Positions 34,976 through 44,376 of a stretch of DNA of 64,000 bases are shown piece after piece. Origin of the DNA: Cellulomonas carbonis (GTDB lineage Bacteria; Actinomycetota; Actinomycetes; Actinomycetales; Cellulomonadaceae); assembly GCF_014636275.1 (NCBI RefSeq), contig NZ_BMEB01000008.1, positions 1-64,000 on the forward strand. Direction: 5' to 3'. The translations under genes were made by a program, and so were the position numbers. Within the stretch, counting starts at the first letter, position 1, and the number at the start of each line of letters is the position of its first letter. Below the pieces are notes generated by a model. It ran no database searches, was not told where the DNA came from, and saw nothing but the letters and a program-made list of their open reading frames with translations.

Positions 34976-36283
34976 ATGACGCCGCAGGCGCCCCCGCGGC
35001 GCTCCCTCGTGCACCATCCCGACTTCCGGCTGCTGTGGGCCGGCGACGCGGCGGGACAGCTCGGCGCCCAGCTCACCGGGCTCGTGCTGCCGATCTACGC
35101 GGTCTCCGAGCTCCACGCGACCGAGTGGCAGATGGGTGCCCTCAGCGCGGCGGAGACCGCGGCGTTCCTCGTCATCGGCCTGCCCGCGGGCGCCTGGGTC
35201 GACCGCATGCGCAAGCGTCGGACGCTCGTCGTGGCGGACCTCGCTCGCGCCCTCGTCCTCGGCACCGTCGTGGCCGCTGCACTCGCCGGCCACGGCTCGA
35301 TGGGCCTGCTCCTGGTCGCCGCCGCGGCGATCAGCGTGGCCTCGGTGTTCTTCGACGTCGCGCACCAGAGCTACGTCCCCGGCCTGGTCGGGCTCGACCA
35401 CGTCGTCGAGGGCAACGCGAAGCTCCAGGCCACGCAGTCGGTCGCGCTCGTCGCGGCCCCCGCGCTGGGCGGGGCGCTGCTCCGCGTCGTGAGCGCGCCG
35501 GTGATCATGATCGGGACCGTCGGGACGTACGCGCTGTCGGCACTGCTCCTCGGCCGGATCCGCGCCGCGGAGACCCTGCCGGCACGTGCCGACCGGCGCC
35601 CGTTGCGCGAGGAGATCGCGGAGGGCCTGCGCTTCGTGCTGCACCAGCCGCTGCTGCGCCGGATCGTCGCGTGCACGTCGATCGGCAACCTCTTCCACAC
35701 GGCCGCCGGTGCCCTGACGGTGATCTACGCGCTGCGGGTGCTCGGCATGGACGAGGCCGGACTCGGGCTCGTGATGTCCGCGTCGGCCGTCGGCGGCCTC
35801 GCGGGCGCGTTCCTCGCCGAGCGCGTCGCCCGCCTGGTCGGCGAGGCGCGGGTCATCCCGGTCAGCGCCGTCGCGTTCGGCCTCGCCTTCCTCGCGACGC
35901 CGCTCGCGCTGCCGCTGGCCGACGTCGTGCCGCCCGAGGTCACGCTCGTGGGCGGCGGAGCGGTCTTCAGCTTCTTCGTCGTGGTCTACAACGTCGCCCA
36001 GGTGAGCTTCCGCCAGCGCCTGTGCCCGCCCGCCCTGCTCGGGCGCATGAACGCGTCGGTCCGGTTCCTCGTCTGGGGCTCGATGCCCCTCGGCGGCCTC
36101 CTCGGCGGGTGGCTCGGGACCACCATCGGCGTCGTGCCGACCCTGTGGGTCGCGGCGGTCGGCGGCGTCGCCTCGGCGGTGCCCGTCGTCCTGTCGCCGC
36201 TCGTCCGCCTGACCCGGCTCCCCCGGCCCGACGACCGGCCCGACGACCCCGACGACCGGCCCGAGAGCACGGTCGCGCGCTGA
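34976..36283 (+). CDS. MFS transporter (EntS/macrolide-efflux-like)
   Basis: A 435-residue protein with twelve predicted spans. It opens with HHPDFRLLWAGDAAGQLGAQLTGLV-type residues (NxxFRxLW start seen in the EntS/MefA group) and has the loop 2-3 motif GAWVDRMRKRRTLVVADLARA. The central loop ends in REEIAEGLRFVLHQPLLRRI. It probably exports a siderophore or drug. The start at 34976 is chosen because the region before it is a promoter; a TTG at 34940 is in frame but is the -35 itself. Confidence 0.85.
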   Translation: MTPQAPPRRSLVHHPDFRLLWAGDAAGQLGAQLTGLVLPIYAVSELHATEWQMGALSAAETAAFLVIGLPAGAWVDRMRKRRTLVVADLARALVLGTVVAAALAGHGSMGLLLVAAAAISVASVFFDVAHQSYVPGLVGLDHVVEGNAKLQATQSVALVAAPALGGALLRVVSAPVIMIGTVGTYALSALLLGRIRAAETLPARADRRPLREEIAEGLRFVLHQPLLRRIVACTSIGNLFHTAAGALTVIYALRVLGMDEAGLGLVMSASAVGGLAGAFLAERVARLVGEARVIPVSAVAFGLAFLATPLALPLADVVPPEVTLVGGGAVFSFFVVVYNVAQVSFRQRLCPPALLGRMNASVRFLVWGSMPLGGLLGGWLGTTIGVVPTLWVAAVGGVASAVPVVLSPLVRLTRLPRPDDRPDDPDDRPESTVAR

Positions 36284-36305
36284 CCCCGCGGCCGTCGCGG
36301 CGCGG

Positions 36306-36325
36306 CCCGGGGCGGGGCCCCCGGG
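36306..36325. terminator. Short bidirectional hairpin between convergent genes
   Basis: CCCGGGG and CCCCGGG form a 7-bp stem over six bases, directly adjoining the exonuclease III stop codon and 22 bp after the MFS stop. Confidence 0.5.
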
Positions 36326-37120
36326 TCAGAGGTCGTACGTCACGACCACGGGGGCGTGGTCGCTGAACCGCTGGTCGTAGGCCGCGGCGCGGTCCACCTC
36401 GGCCTTCTGCGCACGCTCCGCGAGAGGCTCCGTCGCGATCTGGTAGTCGATCCGCCACCCGGCGTCGTTGTCGAACGCCTTCCCGCGCCACGACCACCAG
36501 GTGTAGGGGCCGGGCCCGTCGCCGCCGAGGCGCCGACCCAGGTCGACCCATCCCGCGTCGAACCAGCGGTCCAGGTACGCGCGCTCCTCGGGCAGGAACC
36601 CCGCCGCCTTGAGGTTGCCCTTCCAGTTCTTGATGTCCACCTCGCGGTGCGCGATGTTCACGTCGCCCGCGACGACCGCGTACCGCCCGTCCGCCCGCAG
36701 CTCGGCCATGCGCGCCGTCACCACCTCGAGGAACGCGTACTTCTCGTCCATCGACGGCGTGCCGAGGGTCCCCGAGTGGATGTACGTCGAGACGACGGTG
36801 AGCGAGCCGCCCCCGGGCAGCTCGAGGTCCGCCTCGACCCAGCGGCCCGAGCTCGAGTCGACGCCGTGGTCCAGGTCGATGCGCACCGCGCTCATGGGCA
36901 GCCGCGACGCGATCGCGACCCCCGAACGGCCCTTGGTCGTCGACTCGGCGTGCGCCAGGTCCCACACGTCCCGCGGGAGGAAGTCACCGACCATCTCGTC
37001 CGGCGCGCGGACCTCCTGCAGCAGGAGGACGTCCGGGCCGCGCGACGCGAGCCAGTCCCCCATGCCGCGCTTGAAGGCCGCGCGGATCCCGTTGACGTTG
37101 ACCGAGGCGATGGTGAGCAC
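36326..37120 (-). CDS. xthA: Exodeoxyribonuclease III
   Basis: A 264-residue AP endonuclease/3'-5' exonuclease of base-excision repair. Landmarks in order: SVNVNGIRAA, LLLQEVRA with the metal-binding Glu, YIHSGTLGT, GDVNIAH with the catalytic Asp/Asn, WWSWRGKAFDNDAGWRIDY and the C-terminal SDHAPV. GTG at 37120 matches the usual family start (LTIASVNVNG) and has TTGGAT six bases upstream. An ATG at 37138 adds MRLDTP and cannot be excluded. It is convergent with the MFS gene. Confidence 0.93.
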   Translation of the reverse strand: MLTIASVNVNGIRAAFKRGMGDWLASRGPDVLLLQEVRAPDEMVGDFLPRDVWDLAHAESTTKGRSGVAIASRLPMSAVRIDLDHGVDSSSGRWVEADLELPGGGSLTVVSTYIHSGTLGTPSMDEKYAFLEVVTARMAELRADGRYAVVAGDVNIAHREVDIKNWKGNLKAAGFLPEERAYLDRWFDAGWVDLGRRLGGDGPGPYTWWSWRGKAFDNDAGWRIDYQIATEPLAERAQKAEVDRAAAYDQRFSDHAPVVVTYDL

Positions 37121-37170
37121 CGGGGTATCCAACCTCATGCCGCTGACACGGCCCGCCGCGCGCCCCCGAG

Positions 37171-37215
37171 CCTGCGGCGGTCGGGTCTCACGTCCCCGCC
37201 CCTGCGGCGGTCGGG
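37171..37215. repeat. 15-bp direct repeat between xthA and folD
   Basis: CCTGCGGCGGTCGGG occurs at 37171-37185 and 37201-37215, exactly 30 bp apart. Nothing else is recognised in this spacer except the folD terminator. Confidence 0.6.
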
Positions 37216-37243
37216 CCGCGGACCCCGGGGGTCACGCGGCCCG
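37212..37243 (-). terminator. Terminator of the glyA-folD operon
   Basis: CGGGCCGCG and CGCGGCCCG form a 9-bp stem enclosing GACCCC and GGGGTC, a near-continuous hairpin 9 bp after the folD stop. Confidence 0.75.
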
Positions 37244-37251
37244 GCGCGCCG

Positions 37252-38253
37252 TCAGCGCAGGCCCGCGGCGGCCTCGGCCGCGTCGACGACGTTCGCGAGG
37301 AGCATCGCGCGCGTCATCGGCCCGACTCCCCCCGGGTTCGGCGAGACCCACCCGGCGACCGCGCGGACGCCCGGGTCGACGTCGCCGACGAGCCGCGAGC
37401 GGCCGGTGGCCTCGTCCACCGTGCGCGAGACGCCGACGTCGAGCACGACGGCGCCGGGCTTGACGTCCTCGGCGCGCACGATCCCCGGCACGCCCACCGC
37501 GGCGACGACCACGTCCGCCTCGCGCAGGTGCGCGAGCAGGTCACGCGTCCCGGTGTGGGTGAGCGTCACGGTCGCGTTGTGCTCGCGCCGCGTCAGCAGC
37601 AGGCCGATGCTCCGGCCCACGGTCGTGCCCCGCCCCAGGACGACGACGTGCGCGCCGTTGACGCTGATCCCGTGCCTCCCGAGGAGCTCGAGGATCCCGC
37701 GCGGCGTGCACGGCAGCGGCGAGTCGATCGGCTCGTTGACCCGCAGCACGAGGCGGCCCAGGTTGGTCGGGTGCAGGCCGTCGGCGTCCTTGCGCGGGTC
37801 GATGCGCTCGAGCACCGCGTTGACGTCCACGCCCTTCGGCAGCGGGAGCTGGACGATGTACCCGGTGCACGCCGGGTCGGCGTTGAGCCGGTCCACCGCG
37901 GCCTCGACGTCGGCCTGCGTCGCGGTCGCGGGGAGGTCCTCGCGGATCGACGCGATGCCGACCTCCGCGCAGTCGCGGTGCTTGCCCGCGACGTAGGCGT
38001 GGCTGCCGGGGTCGTCGCCGACGAGGACCGTGCCGAGCCCGGGCACGACGCCGCGCTCGCGCAGCGCCGCCACGCGCTCGGCGAGCTCGGCCTTGATCGC
38101 GGCGGCCGTGGCCGTGCCGTCGAGCAGGCGCGCCTCGCCGGTCGGGCTCACCGTCTCGGCCGCACCCACCGCGCCGTCGGGCAGCGCGTCGTCGGTCGGC
38201 ACGTCGACCGTGGCGTCGGTGAGGCCGGCTCCCTCGTTGCGCGGGCCCGTCAC
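37252..38253 (-). CDS. folD: Methylene-THF dehydrogenase/methenyl-THF cyclohydrolase
   Basis: The 333-residue bifunctional enzyme interconverts 5,10-methylene-THF and 10-formyl-THF. It has the active-site [23 protein letters not shown] region with Tyr and Lys, [23 protein letters not shown], the Rossmann segment [18 protein letters not shown] and [13 protein letters not shown]. The GTG overlaps the glyA stop (GTGA), but it leaves a 40-residue Asp/Ala/Pro-rich extension before [15 protein letters not shown], where relatives begin. A shorter start at an internal GTG is possible. It shares the ZTP riboswitch of glyA. Confidence 0.95.
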   Translation of the reverse strand: MTGPRNEGAGLTDATVDVPTDDALPDGAVGAAETVSPTGEARLLDGTATAAAIKAELAERVAALRERGVVPGLGTVLVGDDPGSHAYVAGKHRDCAEVGIASIREDLPATATQADVEAAVDRLNADPACTGYIVQLPLPKGVDVNAVLERIDPRKDADGLHPTNLGRLVLRVNEPIDSPLPCTPRGILELLGRHGISVNGAHVVVLGRGTTVGRSIGLLLTRREHNATVTLTHTGTRDLLAHLREADVVVAAVGVPGIVRAEDVKPGAVVLDVGVSRTVDEATGRSRLVGDVDPGVRAVAGWVSPNPGGVGPMTRAMLLANVVDAAEAAAGLR

Positions 38254-39530
38254 TGCTGCAGGCCGTCGTACAGCGGGAACGCGTCCGTGAGCTTCTGCAC
38301 GCGCGCCCGGAGCGCCTCGGCGTCCGTCCCGGCGCCGTCGATCAGGGCGGTCGCGATGATGTCCGCGACCTCCTCGAACTCCGTCTCGCCGAAGCCGCGC
38401 GTCGCGAGCGCGGGCGTGCCGATGCGCAGGCCGGACGTCACGCGCGGTGGGCGCGGGTCGAACGGGACGGCGTTCCGGTTCACGGTGATGCCGGCGGTGT
38501 GCAGGAGGTCCTCGGCCTGCTGGCCGTCGAGCGAGCTGTTGCGCAGGTCGACCAGCACGAGGTGCACGTCGGTGCCGCCCGTGAGGACCGAGGCCCCGGC
38601 CGCGGCGACGTCGGGCCGCGTGAGGCGCTCGGCGAGGATGCGCGCGCCGTCGAGCGTGCGCTGCTGGCGCTCCCGGAAGGCCTCGCCCGCGGCGATCCTG
38701 AACGCGACGGCCTTGGCGGCGACCACGTGCATGAGGGGGCCGCCCTGCTGGCCCGGGAACACCGCGGAGTCGATCTTCCTCGCGTGCTCCTCGCGCGACA
38801 GGATGATGCCCGAGCGCGGGCCGCCGAGCGTCTTGTGGACGGTCGAGGAGACGACGTCGGCGTGCGGGACCGGGCTCGGGTGGAGGCCGGCCGCGACGAG
38901 GCCCGCGAAGTGGGCCATGTCGACCCAGAGCGCGGCGCCGACCTCGCGTGCGATCTCGGCGAACGCGGCGAAGTCGAGCTGCCGAGGGTAGGCGGACCAG
39001 CCGGCGATGATGACGCGCGGGCGCGCCTCGAGCGCCTTCGCGCGCACCACGTCCATGTCGACGAGGTACGTCTCGGGGTCCACGCCGTACGCGGCGACCT
39101 CGTAGAGCTTGCCCGAGAAGTTGAGCTTCATGCCGTGCGTGAGGTGGCCGCCGTGCGCGAGCTCGAGGCCGAGGATCGTGTCGCCCGGCGTGGCGAGCGC
39201 GTGGAGCACCGCGGCGTTCGCCTGCGCGCCCGAATGCGGCTGGACGTTCGCGTGGTCGGCGCCGAAGAGCGCCTTCGCACGGTCGCGCGCGAGCTCCTCG
39301 GCGATGTCGACCTGCTCGCAGCCGCCGTAGTACCGCTTGCCGGGGTAGCCCTCGGCGTACTTGTTGGTGAGCACCGATCCCTGCGCCTGCAGCACGGCGC
39401 GCGGGACGAAGTTCTCGCTGGCGATCATCTCCAGGGTCCCCTGCTGGCGCGCGAGCTCGCCGTCGAGCACCGCGGCGATCTCGGGGTCCACCTCGGACAG
39501 GGACTGGTCCAGGACGTTCTCGGAGGTCAT
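38250..39530 (-). CDS. glyA: Serine hydroxymethyltransferase
   Basis: A 426-residue PLP enzyme that converts serine and THF to glycine and methylene-THF. Motifs: [75 protein letters not shown], and [14 protein letters not shown] with the PLP lysine. The ATG has GAGGAGA about five bases upstream. It is preceded by a ZTP aptamer and is translationally coupled to folD, so the two supply and oxidise one-carbon units from one transcript. Confidence 0.96.
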   Translation of the reverse strand: MTSENVLDQSLSEVDPEIAAVLDGELARQQGTLEMIASENFVPRAVLQAQGSVLTNKYAEGYPGKRYYGGCEQVDIAEELARDRAKALFGADHANVQPHSGAQANAAVLHALATPGDTILGLELAHGGHLTHGMKLNFSGKLYEVAAYGVDPETYLVDMDVVRAKALEARPRVIIAGWSAYPRQLDFAAFAEIAREVGAALWVDMAHFAGLVAAGLHPSPVPHADVVSSTVHKTLGGPRSGIILSREEHARKIDSAVFPGQQGGPLMHVVAAKAVAFRIAAGEAFRERQQRTLDGARILAERLTRPDVAAAGASVLTGGTDVHLVLVDLRNSSLDGQQAEDLLHTAGITVNRNAVPFDPRPPRVTSGLRIGTPALATRGFGETEFEEVADIIATALIDGAGTDAEALRARVQKLTDAFPLYDGLQQ

Positions 39531-39602
39531 GTCTCTCCTCGCATCAGCAGTGCGCGTGGGGCTCCCGGCACGTCCGGGCACGCACACCTCGTGTGGTGAC
39601 CC

Positions 39603-39680
39603 GCGGCCCAGGCGTACGACCCGAAGTCTGCTGTGCTGCCGCTCCCTGGTGGTGACCCACCTGTTCGCCAGTCGCGACCC
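39603..39680 (-). promoter_or_regulatory. ZTP (pfl) riboswitch upstream of glyA-folD
   Basis: On the minus strand the leader reads GCGACTGGCG (39677-39667), then AGGTGGG and CACCACCAGGGAGCG, a variable loop, and ACGCCTGGGCCGCG near 39602-39615. These are the conserved blocks of the ZTP aptamer in the right order. ZTP signals 10-formyl-THF shortage, and glyA and folD are classic targets. The expression platform is not clear; a CCCGG/CCGGG hairpin lies between aptamer and ribosome site, and translation control is likely because no T-tract is present. Confidence 0.85.
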
Positions 39681-39684
39681 GGAC

Positions 39685-39690
39685 AGGGTA
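39685..39690 (-). promoter_or_regulatory. -10 hexamer TACCCT of the glyA transcript
   Basis: TACCCT lies about seven bases before the first paired bases of the ZTP aptamer, so the RNA would begin with the riboswitch. It is 17 bp from the stop codon of the upstream GNAT gene. Confidence 0.65.
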
Positions 39691-39706
39691 GCAACAGCGT
39701 CGGGGC

Positions 39707-40213
39707 TCAGGCCTCGCCGTCGGCGGCGTCGGCCTCGCCCCCGCCGAGGATCTTGCGCAGGTACGCGTACGTGAGGCTGCCCGCGGTCTCGTCGTGCTGG
39801 TGGGTGTAGCCGTGCTTCTCGTACAGCGCGAGGTTCTGGACCGAGTCGCGCCCGGTGAACACCCACAGCTCGTCGGTGCCCTCGGGCAGCAGCGGCGGGA
39901 TCGCGAGGAGCAGCTGGGTCCCGATCCCGTGGCCCTGCTGGTCGGGTGCGACGGCGAGCCGGCCGAGCGTCGCCCGGCCCGGCTCGAGCTGGACCCGTAC
40001 GGACCCGACGAGGCGGTGGCCGGCCCACGCGCCGAGCGTCACGATGCCGTCGGCGGCGAGGTCGTCGCGCAGCTCGTCGAGCGTCTGGGTGAGCGGGGGG
40101 ATGTTCGGGTCCCCGTACACCTGCGCCTCGCTCACGAAGGCGGCACGGCGCAGCGTGAGGAGCTCACCCGCGTCGTCGTCGGTCACGGGGCGGATGGTCA
40201 CGTCCACGCTCAT
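39707..40213 (-). CDS. GNAT family N-acetyltransferase
   Basis: A 168-residue acetyltransferase with the GNAT acetyl-CoA loop [17 protein letters not shown] (Q/RxxGxG/A) near residue 90 and [14 protein letters not shown] near the end. The N-terminus is [22 protein letters not shown]. Substrate unknown. CACGAT ends six bases before the ATG with no ribosome site, fitting a leaderless mRNA. The gene ends just before the glyA promoter in the same direction. Confidence 0.88.
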   Translation of the reverse strand: MSVDVTIRPVTDDDAGELLTLRRAAFVSEAQVYGDPNIPPLTQTLDELRDDLAADGIVTLGAWAGHRLVGSVRVQLEPGRATLGRLAVAPDQQGHGIGTQLLLAIPPLLPEGTDELWVFTGRDSVQNLALYEKHGYTHQHDETAGSLTYAYLRKILGGGEADAADGEA

Positions 40214-40295
40214 GCGGCCATCGTGGCATCCCCGTGCGGTGCACGGCGACCGCGTCCGACGACGGACGCTCCGGGGACGGCCCGCCGCCCCGGAG

Positions 40296-40301
40296 TACCC
40301 T
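40296..40301 (+). promoter_or_regulatory. -10 hexamer TACCCT of purU
   Basis: TACCCT is separated by eight bases from the GTG at 40310. The distance still allows initiation at or within two bases of the start codon. Confidence 0.5.
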
Positions 40302-40309
40302 CACGCCCT

Positions 40310-41200
40310 GTGACCGCCCCCAGCGAGCCGACCGCGACCGCGACCCCGACGCACGGGCCCACGCACTGGGTCCTCAGCCTGTCGTGCCCCGACCGCCCCG
40401 GGATCGTCGCGGCCGTCGCCGGGCTGCTGGCGTCGCACGGCGGGAACATCACCGAGTCGCAGCAGTTCGGCGACCCCCTCAGCGGCCTGTTCTTCATGCG
40501 GGTCCAGGTCGAGGCGACCGCGCCCGAGGCCACGCTGCGCGCGGCCCTCGACGCGCTGGGGGCCGAGTTCTCGATGACGTGGCGGCTCGACGTCGCGGGG
40601 CGGCGCATGCGCACGCTCGTCATGGTCTCCACCGCAGCGCACTGCCTGCACGACCTGCTGTTCCGGCAGCAGTCCGAGGGCCTTCCGGTGGACATCGTCG
40701 CGGTCGTCTCCAACCACACCGCGCTCGAGGACGTCGCGGGGTTCTACGGGATCCCGTTCCACCACGTGCCCGTCACGCGCGACACCAAGACCGACGCCGA
40801 GGCTCGCCTGCTCGGGCTCGTCGAGGAGCTCGACGTCGAGCTCGTCGTCCTCGCGCGGTACATGCAGATCCTGTCGGACGACCTGTGCCGCACGCTCAGC
40901 GGACGCGTCATCAACATCCACCACTCGTTCCTGCCGAGCTTCAAGGGCGCCCGCCCGTACGCGCAGGCGCACGACCGCGGCGTGAAGCTGATCGGCGCGA
41001 CCGCGCACTACGTGACGGGAGACCTCGACGAGGGCCCGATCATCGAGCAGGACGTCGAGCGCGTCGACCACAGCAAGAAGGTCGAGGACCTCGTGGCGCT
41101 CGGGCAGGACGTCGAGCGGCGCGCGCTCGCGCGCGCGGTGCGGTGGCACGCCGAGCACCGCGTGCTGCTCGACGGGCACCGCACGATCGTCTTCCGCTGA
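40310..41200 (+). CDS. purU: Formyltetrahydrofolate deformylase
   Basis: The 296-residue enzyme hydrolyses 10-formyl-THF to THF and formate. An N-terminal ACT domain (about 18-95, with LSCPDRPGIVAAVAGLLASHGGNI read in parts) senses Met/Gly. The formyltransferase-like catalytic domain has SNH, YGIPFHH, LARYMQILS, INIHHSFLPSFKGA and the catalytic Asp in VTGDLDEGPIIEQD. It balances the folate pool together with folD and glyA encoded 2 kb away. The GTG is supported by a TACCCT hexamer eight bases upstream. Confidence 0.95.
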   Translation: MTAPSEPTATATPTHGPTHWVLSLSCPDRPGIVAAVAGLLASHGGNITESQQFGDPLSGLFFMRVQVEATAPEATLRAALDALGAEFSMTWRLDVAGRRMRTLVMVSTAAHCLHDLLFRQQSEGLPVDIVAVVSNHTALEDVAGFYGIPFHHVPVTRDTKTDAEARLLGLVEELDVELVVLARYMQILSDDLCRTLSGRVINIHHSFLPSFKGARPYAQAHDRGVKLIGATAHYVTGDLDEGPIIEQDVERVDHSKKVEDLVALGQDVERRALARAVRWHAEHRVLLDGHRTIVFR

Positions 41201-41264
41201 CGCGCACGACGGCGCACGCGACGGCGGTGCGGCGGCACCCGCGCCCAGGCGGCGCAGCGGGCCG

Positions 41265-42500
41265 TCAGGTCCCGACGAGCACGCGTCCCCGGCGCGAGAC
41301 CGCGTCGATCGTCACCGCGAGACCGAGCACGACGCCCGTGACGACGTAGCGCGCCGACGCGTCGAGGTTGAGCAGCGTCAGGCCGCTCGCGATGGAGTGG
41401 ATGACCAGGGCGCCGAGCACCGCCGACCACGCGCTCCCGCGGCCGCCGAACAGGCTCGTGCCACCGATGACGGCGGCCGCGATCGCCGTGAGGTTGAGGT
41501 CCGACCCGCCCGTGCCCTGGTTCGCGGCGGCCAGACGGCCCACCGAGAGCACGCCACCGAGGGCCGCGAGCGCGGTGCACGCCGTGAAGGCCGTGACGTA
41601 GACGCGCGCGACGGGCAGCCCCGCCTTGCGCGCGGACACCGGGTTGCTGCCGACGGCCCGGACCGAGCGACCCCACCGCGTGCGCCGCAGCAGGAAGTCC
41701 GTCACGGCGACGAGCCCGAGGAACAGCGCGACGCTCGCGCCGATCCCGCGGTTGGTGTTGAGGTACCAGGTCGGGACGAGGAGCAGGACCGCGAGCAGGC
41801 CGGAGCGCCCGGCGATGACGCCCCAGGACGCCGTCGGCAGCTCGGCGCGGGACCGCCGCACGCGCTCGACGACGCGGCTCGCGGCGTACGCGAGGACGAC
41901 TGCCGCGACCGCGGCGTACGCGACGCCCGGGTGCAGGAACGTCCGCTGGCCGAACCGCACGAGCCACGACTCGTACGGCAGGTTGACCGACCCGGTCGCG
42001 CCGAGCACCTGGATCTGCAGGCCGAGCGACACGAGCAGGCCGGCGAGCGTGATGACGAAGCTCGGCACGCCGAGCCGCGTGTACAACCACCCGTAGATGG
42101 CCCCGACGACCGCGCCGAGCACGACGGCCGCGATCACCGACACGGCGAGCGGCCAGCCCTGCTGCACGAAGCCGACGGCGACGACCGCCGCCGAGAGCCC
42201 GCTCACGGCCCCGACGGACAGGTCGATCTGCCCCACCAGGAGGACGAGCACGACGCCGAGCGTGACGACGCCCGTGACGGCGGACTGCAGCGTGAGGTTG
42301 ACGAGGTTGTCCGCCGTGAGGAAGTTCGGGTTGAGGGCCTGGAACACGAGTGCGAGGACGAGCAGCCCCACGAGCACGGGCAGCGACGTCACGTCGTGCG
42401 TCCAGCGGCCCCACGCGGGACCGCCGTGGCGCCACGACGGCGACTGGCGCATGGACCGCGCCCCTACGGGCTGCGCGGAGCGCTCCCCCGTCAGCGTCAT
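41265..42500 (-). CDS. Xylose/ribose-type ABC transporter permease
   Basis: A 411-residue permease with about ten to twelve spans. GVVTLGVVLVLLVGQIDLSVGAV contains the conserved IDLSVG of the RbsC/XylH family, and NPVSARKAGL and GGTSLFGGRGS are further landmarks. Length is close to XylH (about 390-430), longer than RbsC. It starts at an ATG overlapping the ATPase stop (ATGA). It ends the sugar importer operon. Confidence 0.9.
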   Translation of the reverse strand: MTLTGERSAQPVGARSMRQSPSWRHGGPAWGRWTHDVTSLPVLVGLLVLALVFQALNPNFLTADNLVNLTLQSAVTGVVTLGVVLVLLVGQIDLSVGAVSGLSAAVVAVGFVQQGWPLAVSVIAAVVLGAVVGAIYGWLYTRLGVPSFVITLAGLLVSLGLQIQVLGATGSVNLPYESWLVRFGQRTFLHPGVAYAAVAAVVLAYAASRVVERVRRSRAELPTASWGVIAGRSGLLAVLLLVPTWYLNTNRGIGASVALFLGLVAVTDFLLRRTRWGRSVRAVGSNPVSARKAGLPVARVYVTAFTACTALAALGGVLSVGRLAAANQGTGGSDLNLTAIAAAVIGGTSLFGGRGSAWSAVLGALVIHSIASGLTLLNLDASARYVVTGVVLGLAVTIDAVSRRGRVLVGT

Positions 42501-43297
42501 GACCGCTCCCCTCCGCGGCGGAGCCCGGGACCGACGCCCGTGATCGCCGCGATGATGTCCTCGTACCCGGTCCGGGAGGCGTCGAACACCCCGTTGAGCC
42601 GACCGCGGCGCAGCACCACGATGCGGTCAGCGACGGCCTGGACGTCCGTCATCGAGTGGCTCACGAGCAGCACGCCGTGGCCCTGGTCGCGCACGCGCTC
42701 GACGATGTTGAGCACCTCGGCCGTCTGCGTGACGCCGAGGGCGGCCGTCGGCTCGTCGAGCACGAGCACCCTCGGGTCGCCCAGGAGCGACCGCGCGATC
42801 GCGACCGCCTGGCGCTGACCGCCGGACAGCGCCGCGACGGGTGCGCGCACGGACGGCACACGCGCCGCGAGCGACGCGAGCAGCCGCTCGGCCTCGCTCT
42901 CCATCGCGACCTCGTCCAGCACGCCGCCACGGCGCAGCTCCTGCCCGAGGAAGATGTTCTCGACGATGTCGAGGTCGTCGCACAGCGCGAGGTCCTGGAA
43001 CGCCATCGCGATGCCCAGGCGGCGCGCCTCGGCCGGCGACGTGAGCGCGACCTCGTCGCCGTCCACGACGACCTCGCCCGCGTCCGGGACGAGGGCACCC
43101 GCGACGACGGCCGCGAGCGTGGACTTGCCGGCCCCGTTGTCCCCGACGACGGCGACGACCTCGCGCGCGTGGACGTCGAGGTCGACGTCGACGAGCGCAC
43201 GCACGGCGCCGAAGCTGTGCGTCACGCCGCGCAGCGCGACGAGCGGTGCACGGCGCGCGGTCCCCTTCTCGGCCCCCGCCACGGTCCCGGTGCTCAC
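42497..43297 (-). CDS. Sugar ABC transporter ATP-binding protein, single-domain
   Basis: The 266-residue ATPase has Walker A GDNGAGKST, the Q-loop in AMAFQDLALCDDLDIVENIFLG, signature LSGGQRQAVAIARSL, Walker B VLVLDEPTAALG and switch LVSHSM. Xylose and ribose importers usually use a double-length ATPase of about 500 residues (XylG/RbsA). This one carries a single domain and so should act as a homodimer, as in the fructose Frc system. GTGA overlaps link it to the binding-protein gene. Confidence 0.9.
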   Translation of the reverse strand: MSTGTVAGAEKGTARRAPLVALRGVTHSFGAVRALVDVDLDVHAREVVAVVGDNGAGKSTLAAVVAGALVPDAGEVVVDGDEVALTSPAEARRLGIAMAFQDLALCDDLDIVENIFLGQELRRGGVLDEVAMESEAERLLASLAARVPSVRAPVAALSGGQRQAVAIARSLLGDPRVLVLDEPTAALGVTQTAEVLNIVERVRDQGHGVLLVSHSMTDVQAVADRIVVLRRGRLNGVFDASRTGYEDIIAAITGVGPGLRRGGERS

Positions 43298-44376
43298 GAC
43301 GCGTCCTCCTCGGGCAGAAGTCCCGCGGCCCGGCAGGCCGCGACGTACGGGTCGACGCAGATCTCCTCGACCGGGTGCACGCCGCCGTCGACGACGACGT
43401 CGCGCAGGTTCGCGCGCGTCACCGCGACCGGCTCGAGGAGGACCGCGGGGACGCCCCCGACCTCCTCGGGCGCGGGCGGGCGCTCGCCGCGCAGCAGGGC
43501 GACGGCGAGCTCGGCGGCGGTGCGGGCCTGCTCACGGATCCCCTTGAAGACCGTCATCCGCTGGTCGCCGCTGACGATCCGCTGGACCGCGGAGAGCTCG
43601 GCGTCCTGCCCGGTCACGGGCGGCACCGGGTCCAGGCCCGCGGCGCGCATCGCGGAGATCGCACCGCCCGCGGTGCCGTCGTTCGCGGCGTAGACGCCCT
43701 GCACACGGCTGCCGTACTGCGTGAGCTGGCCCTGAACCCACTCCTGGGCCTTGTCGGGGCTCCAGTCGGGCGTGTCGTACTCGGCGAGGACCGTGACGCC
43801 CGAGCCGTCGAGCGCGCGCTCGAGGCCCTCCTTGAGCAGCGCGACGTTCGGGTCGGTCGGTGCTCCGTGGACGAGCAGCACGCCCTCGTCGCCCTCGCTC
43901 GGCCCGACCGCGTCGACGAGCGCCTGCCCCTGCAGCTCGCCCACCCGCACCGCGTCGTACGCGACGAGGTAGGCGAGCGGGACCTCCTCGATGAGCCGGT
44001 CGTACGCGATGACCCGGACGCCGCGTGCCTGCGCGGTGGTGACGATGCTCCGCGCGGACGCCGCGTCGACGGCGTCCAGGACGAGGACGCTCGCCCCCTG
44101 CGTGAGCGCCGACTCGGCCTGCTGCTGCTGCCGCGCGGCGTCCTGGCCCGCGTTGGCGTAGAGCACGCGGCACTCCGGGCACTCCTCCTCGACGACCCGC
44201 TCGAAGACGGGCCGGTCGACGCTCTCGTAGCGCGACGTCTTGGACTCCGGCAGGAGCAGCGCGATCGTCCGCCCGTCGCCGCCACCACCGGGCGGCTCCG
44301 ACGGCGCGACGCACCCCGCGAGCGCGACCACCGACGCGAGCGCGACCGCCGACGCGACCACCCGCAGGACTCTCAT
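43294..44376 (-). CDS. Xylose-type sugar-binding lipoprotein
   Basis: A 360-residue lipoprotein with lipobox LAGC near residue 21. The periplasmic-binding-protein type I fold resembles XylF: LLLPESKTSRYESVDRPVFE, CPECRVLYANAGQDAARQQQQAE, GASVLVLDAVDAASA, VIAYDRLI and VTGQDAELSAVQRI. It should deliver xylose or a related monosaccharide to the permease; ligand identity is inferred. The ATG overlaps the ROK gene stop (ATGA). The final CVDPYVAACRAAG holds two Cys. Confidence 0.88.
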   Translation of the reverse strand: MRVLRVVASAVALASVVALAGCVAPSEPPGGGGDGRTIALLLPESKTSRYESVDRPVFERVVEEECPECRVLYANAGQDAARQQQQAESALTQGASVLVLDAVDAASARSIVTTAQARGVRVIAYDRLIEEVPLAYLVAYDAVRVGELQGQALVDAVGPSEGDEGVLLVHGAPTDPNVALLKEGLERALDGSGVTVLAEYDTPDWSPDKAQEWVQGQLTQYGSRVQGVYAANDGTAGGAISAMRAAGLDPVPPVTGQDAELSAVQRIVSGDQRMTVFKGIREQARTAAELAVALLRGERPPAPEEVGGVPAVLLEPVAVTRANLRDVVVDGGVHPVEEICVDPYVAACRAAGLLPEEDAS

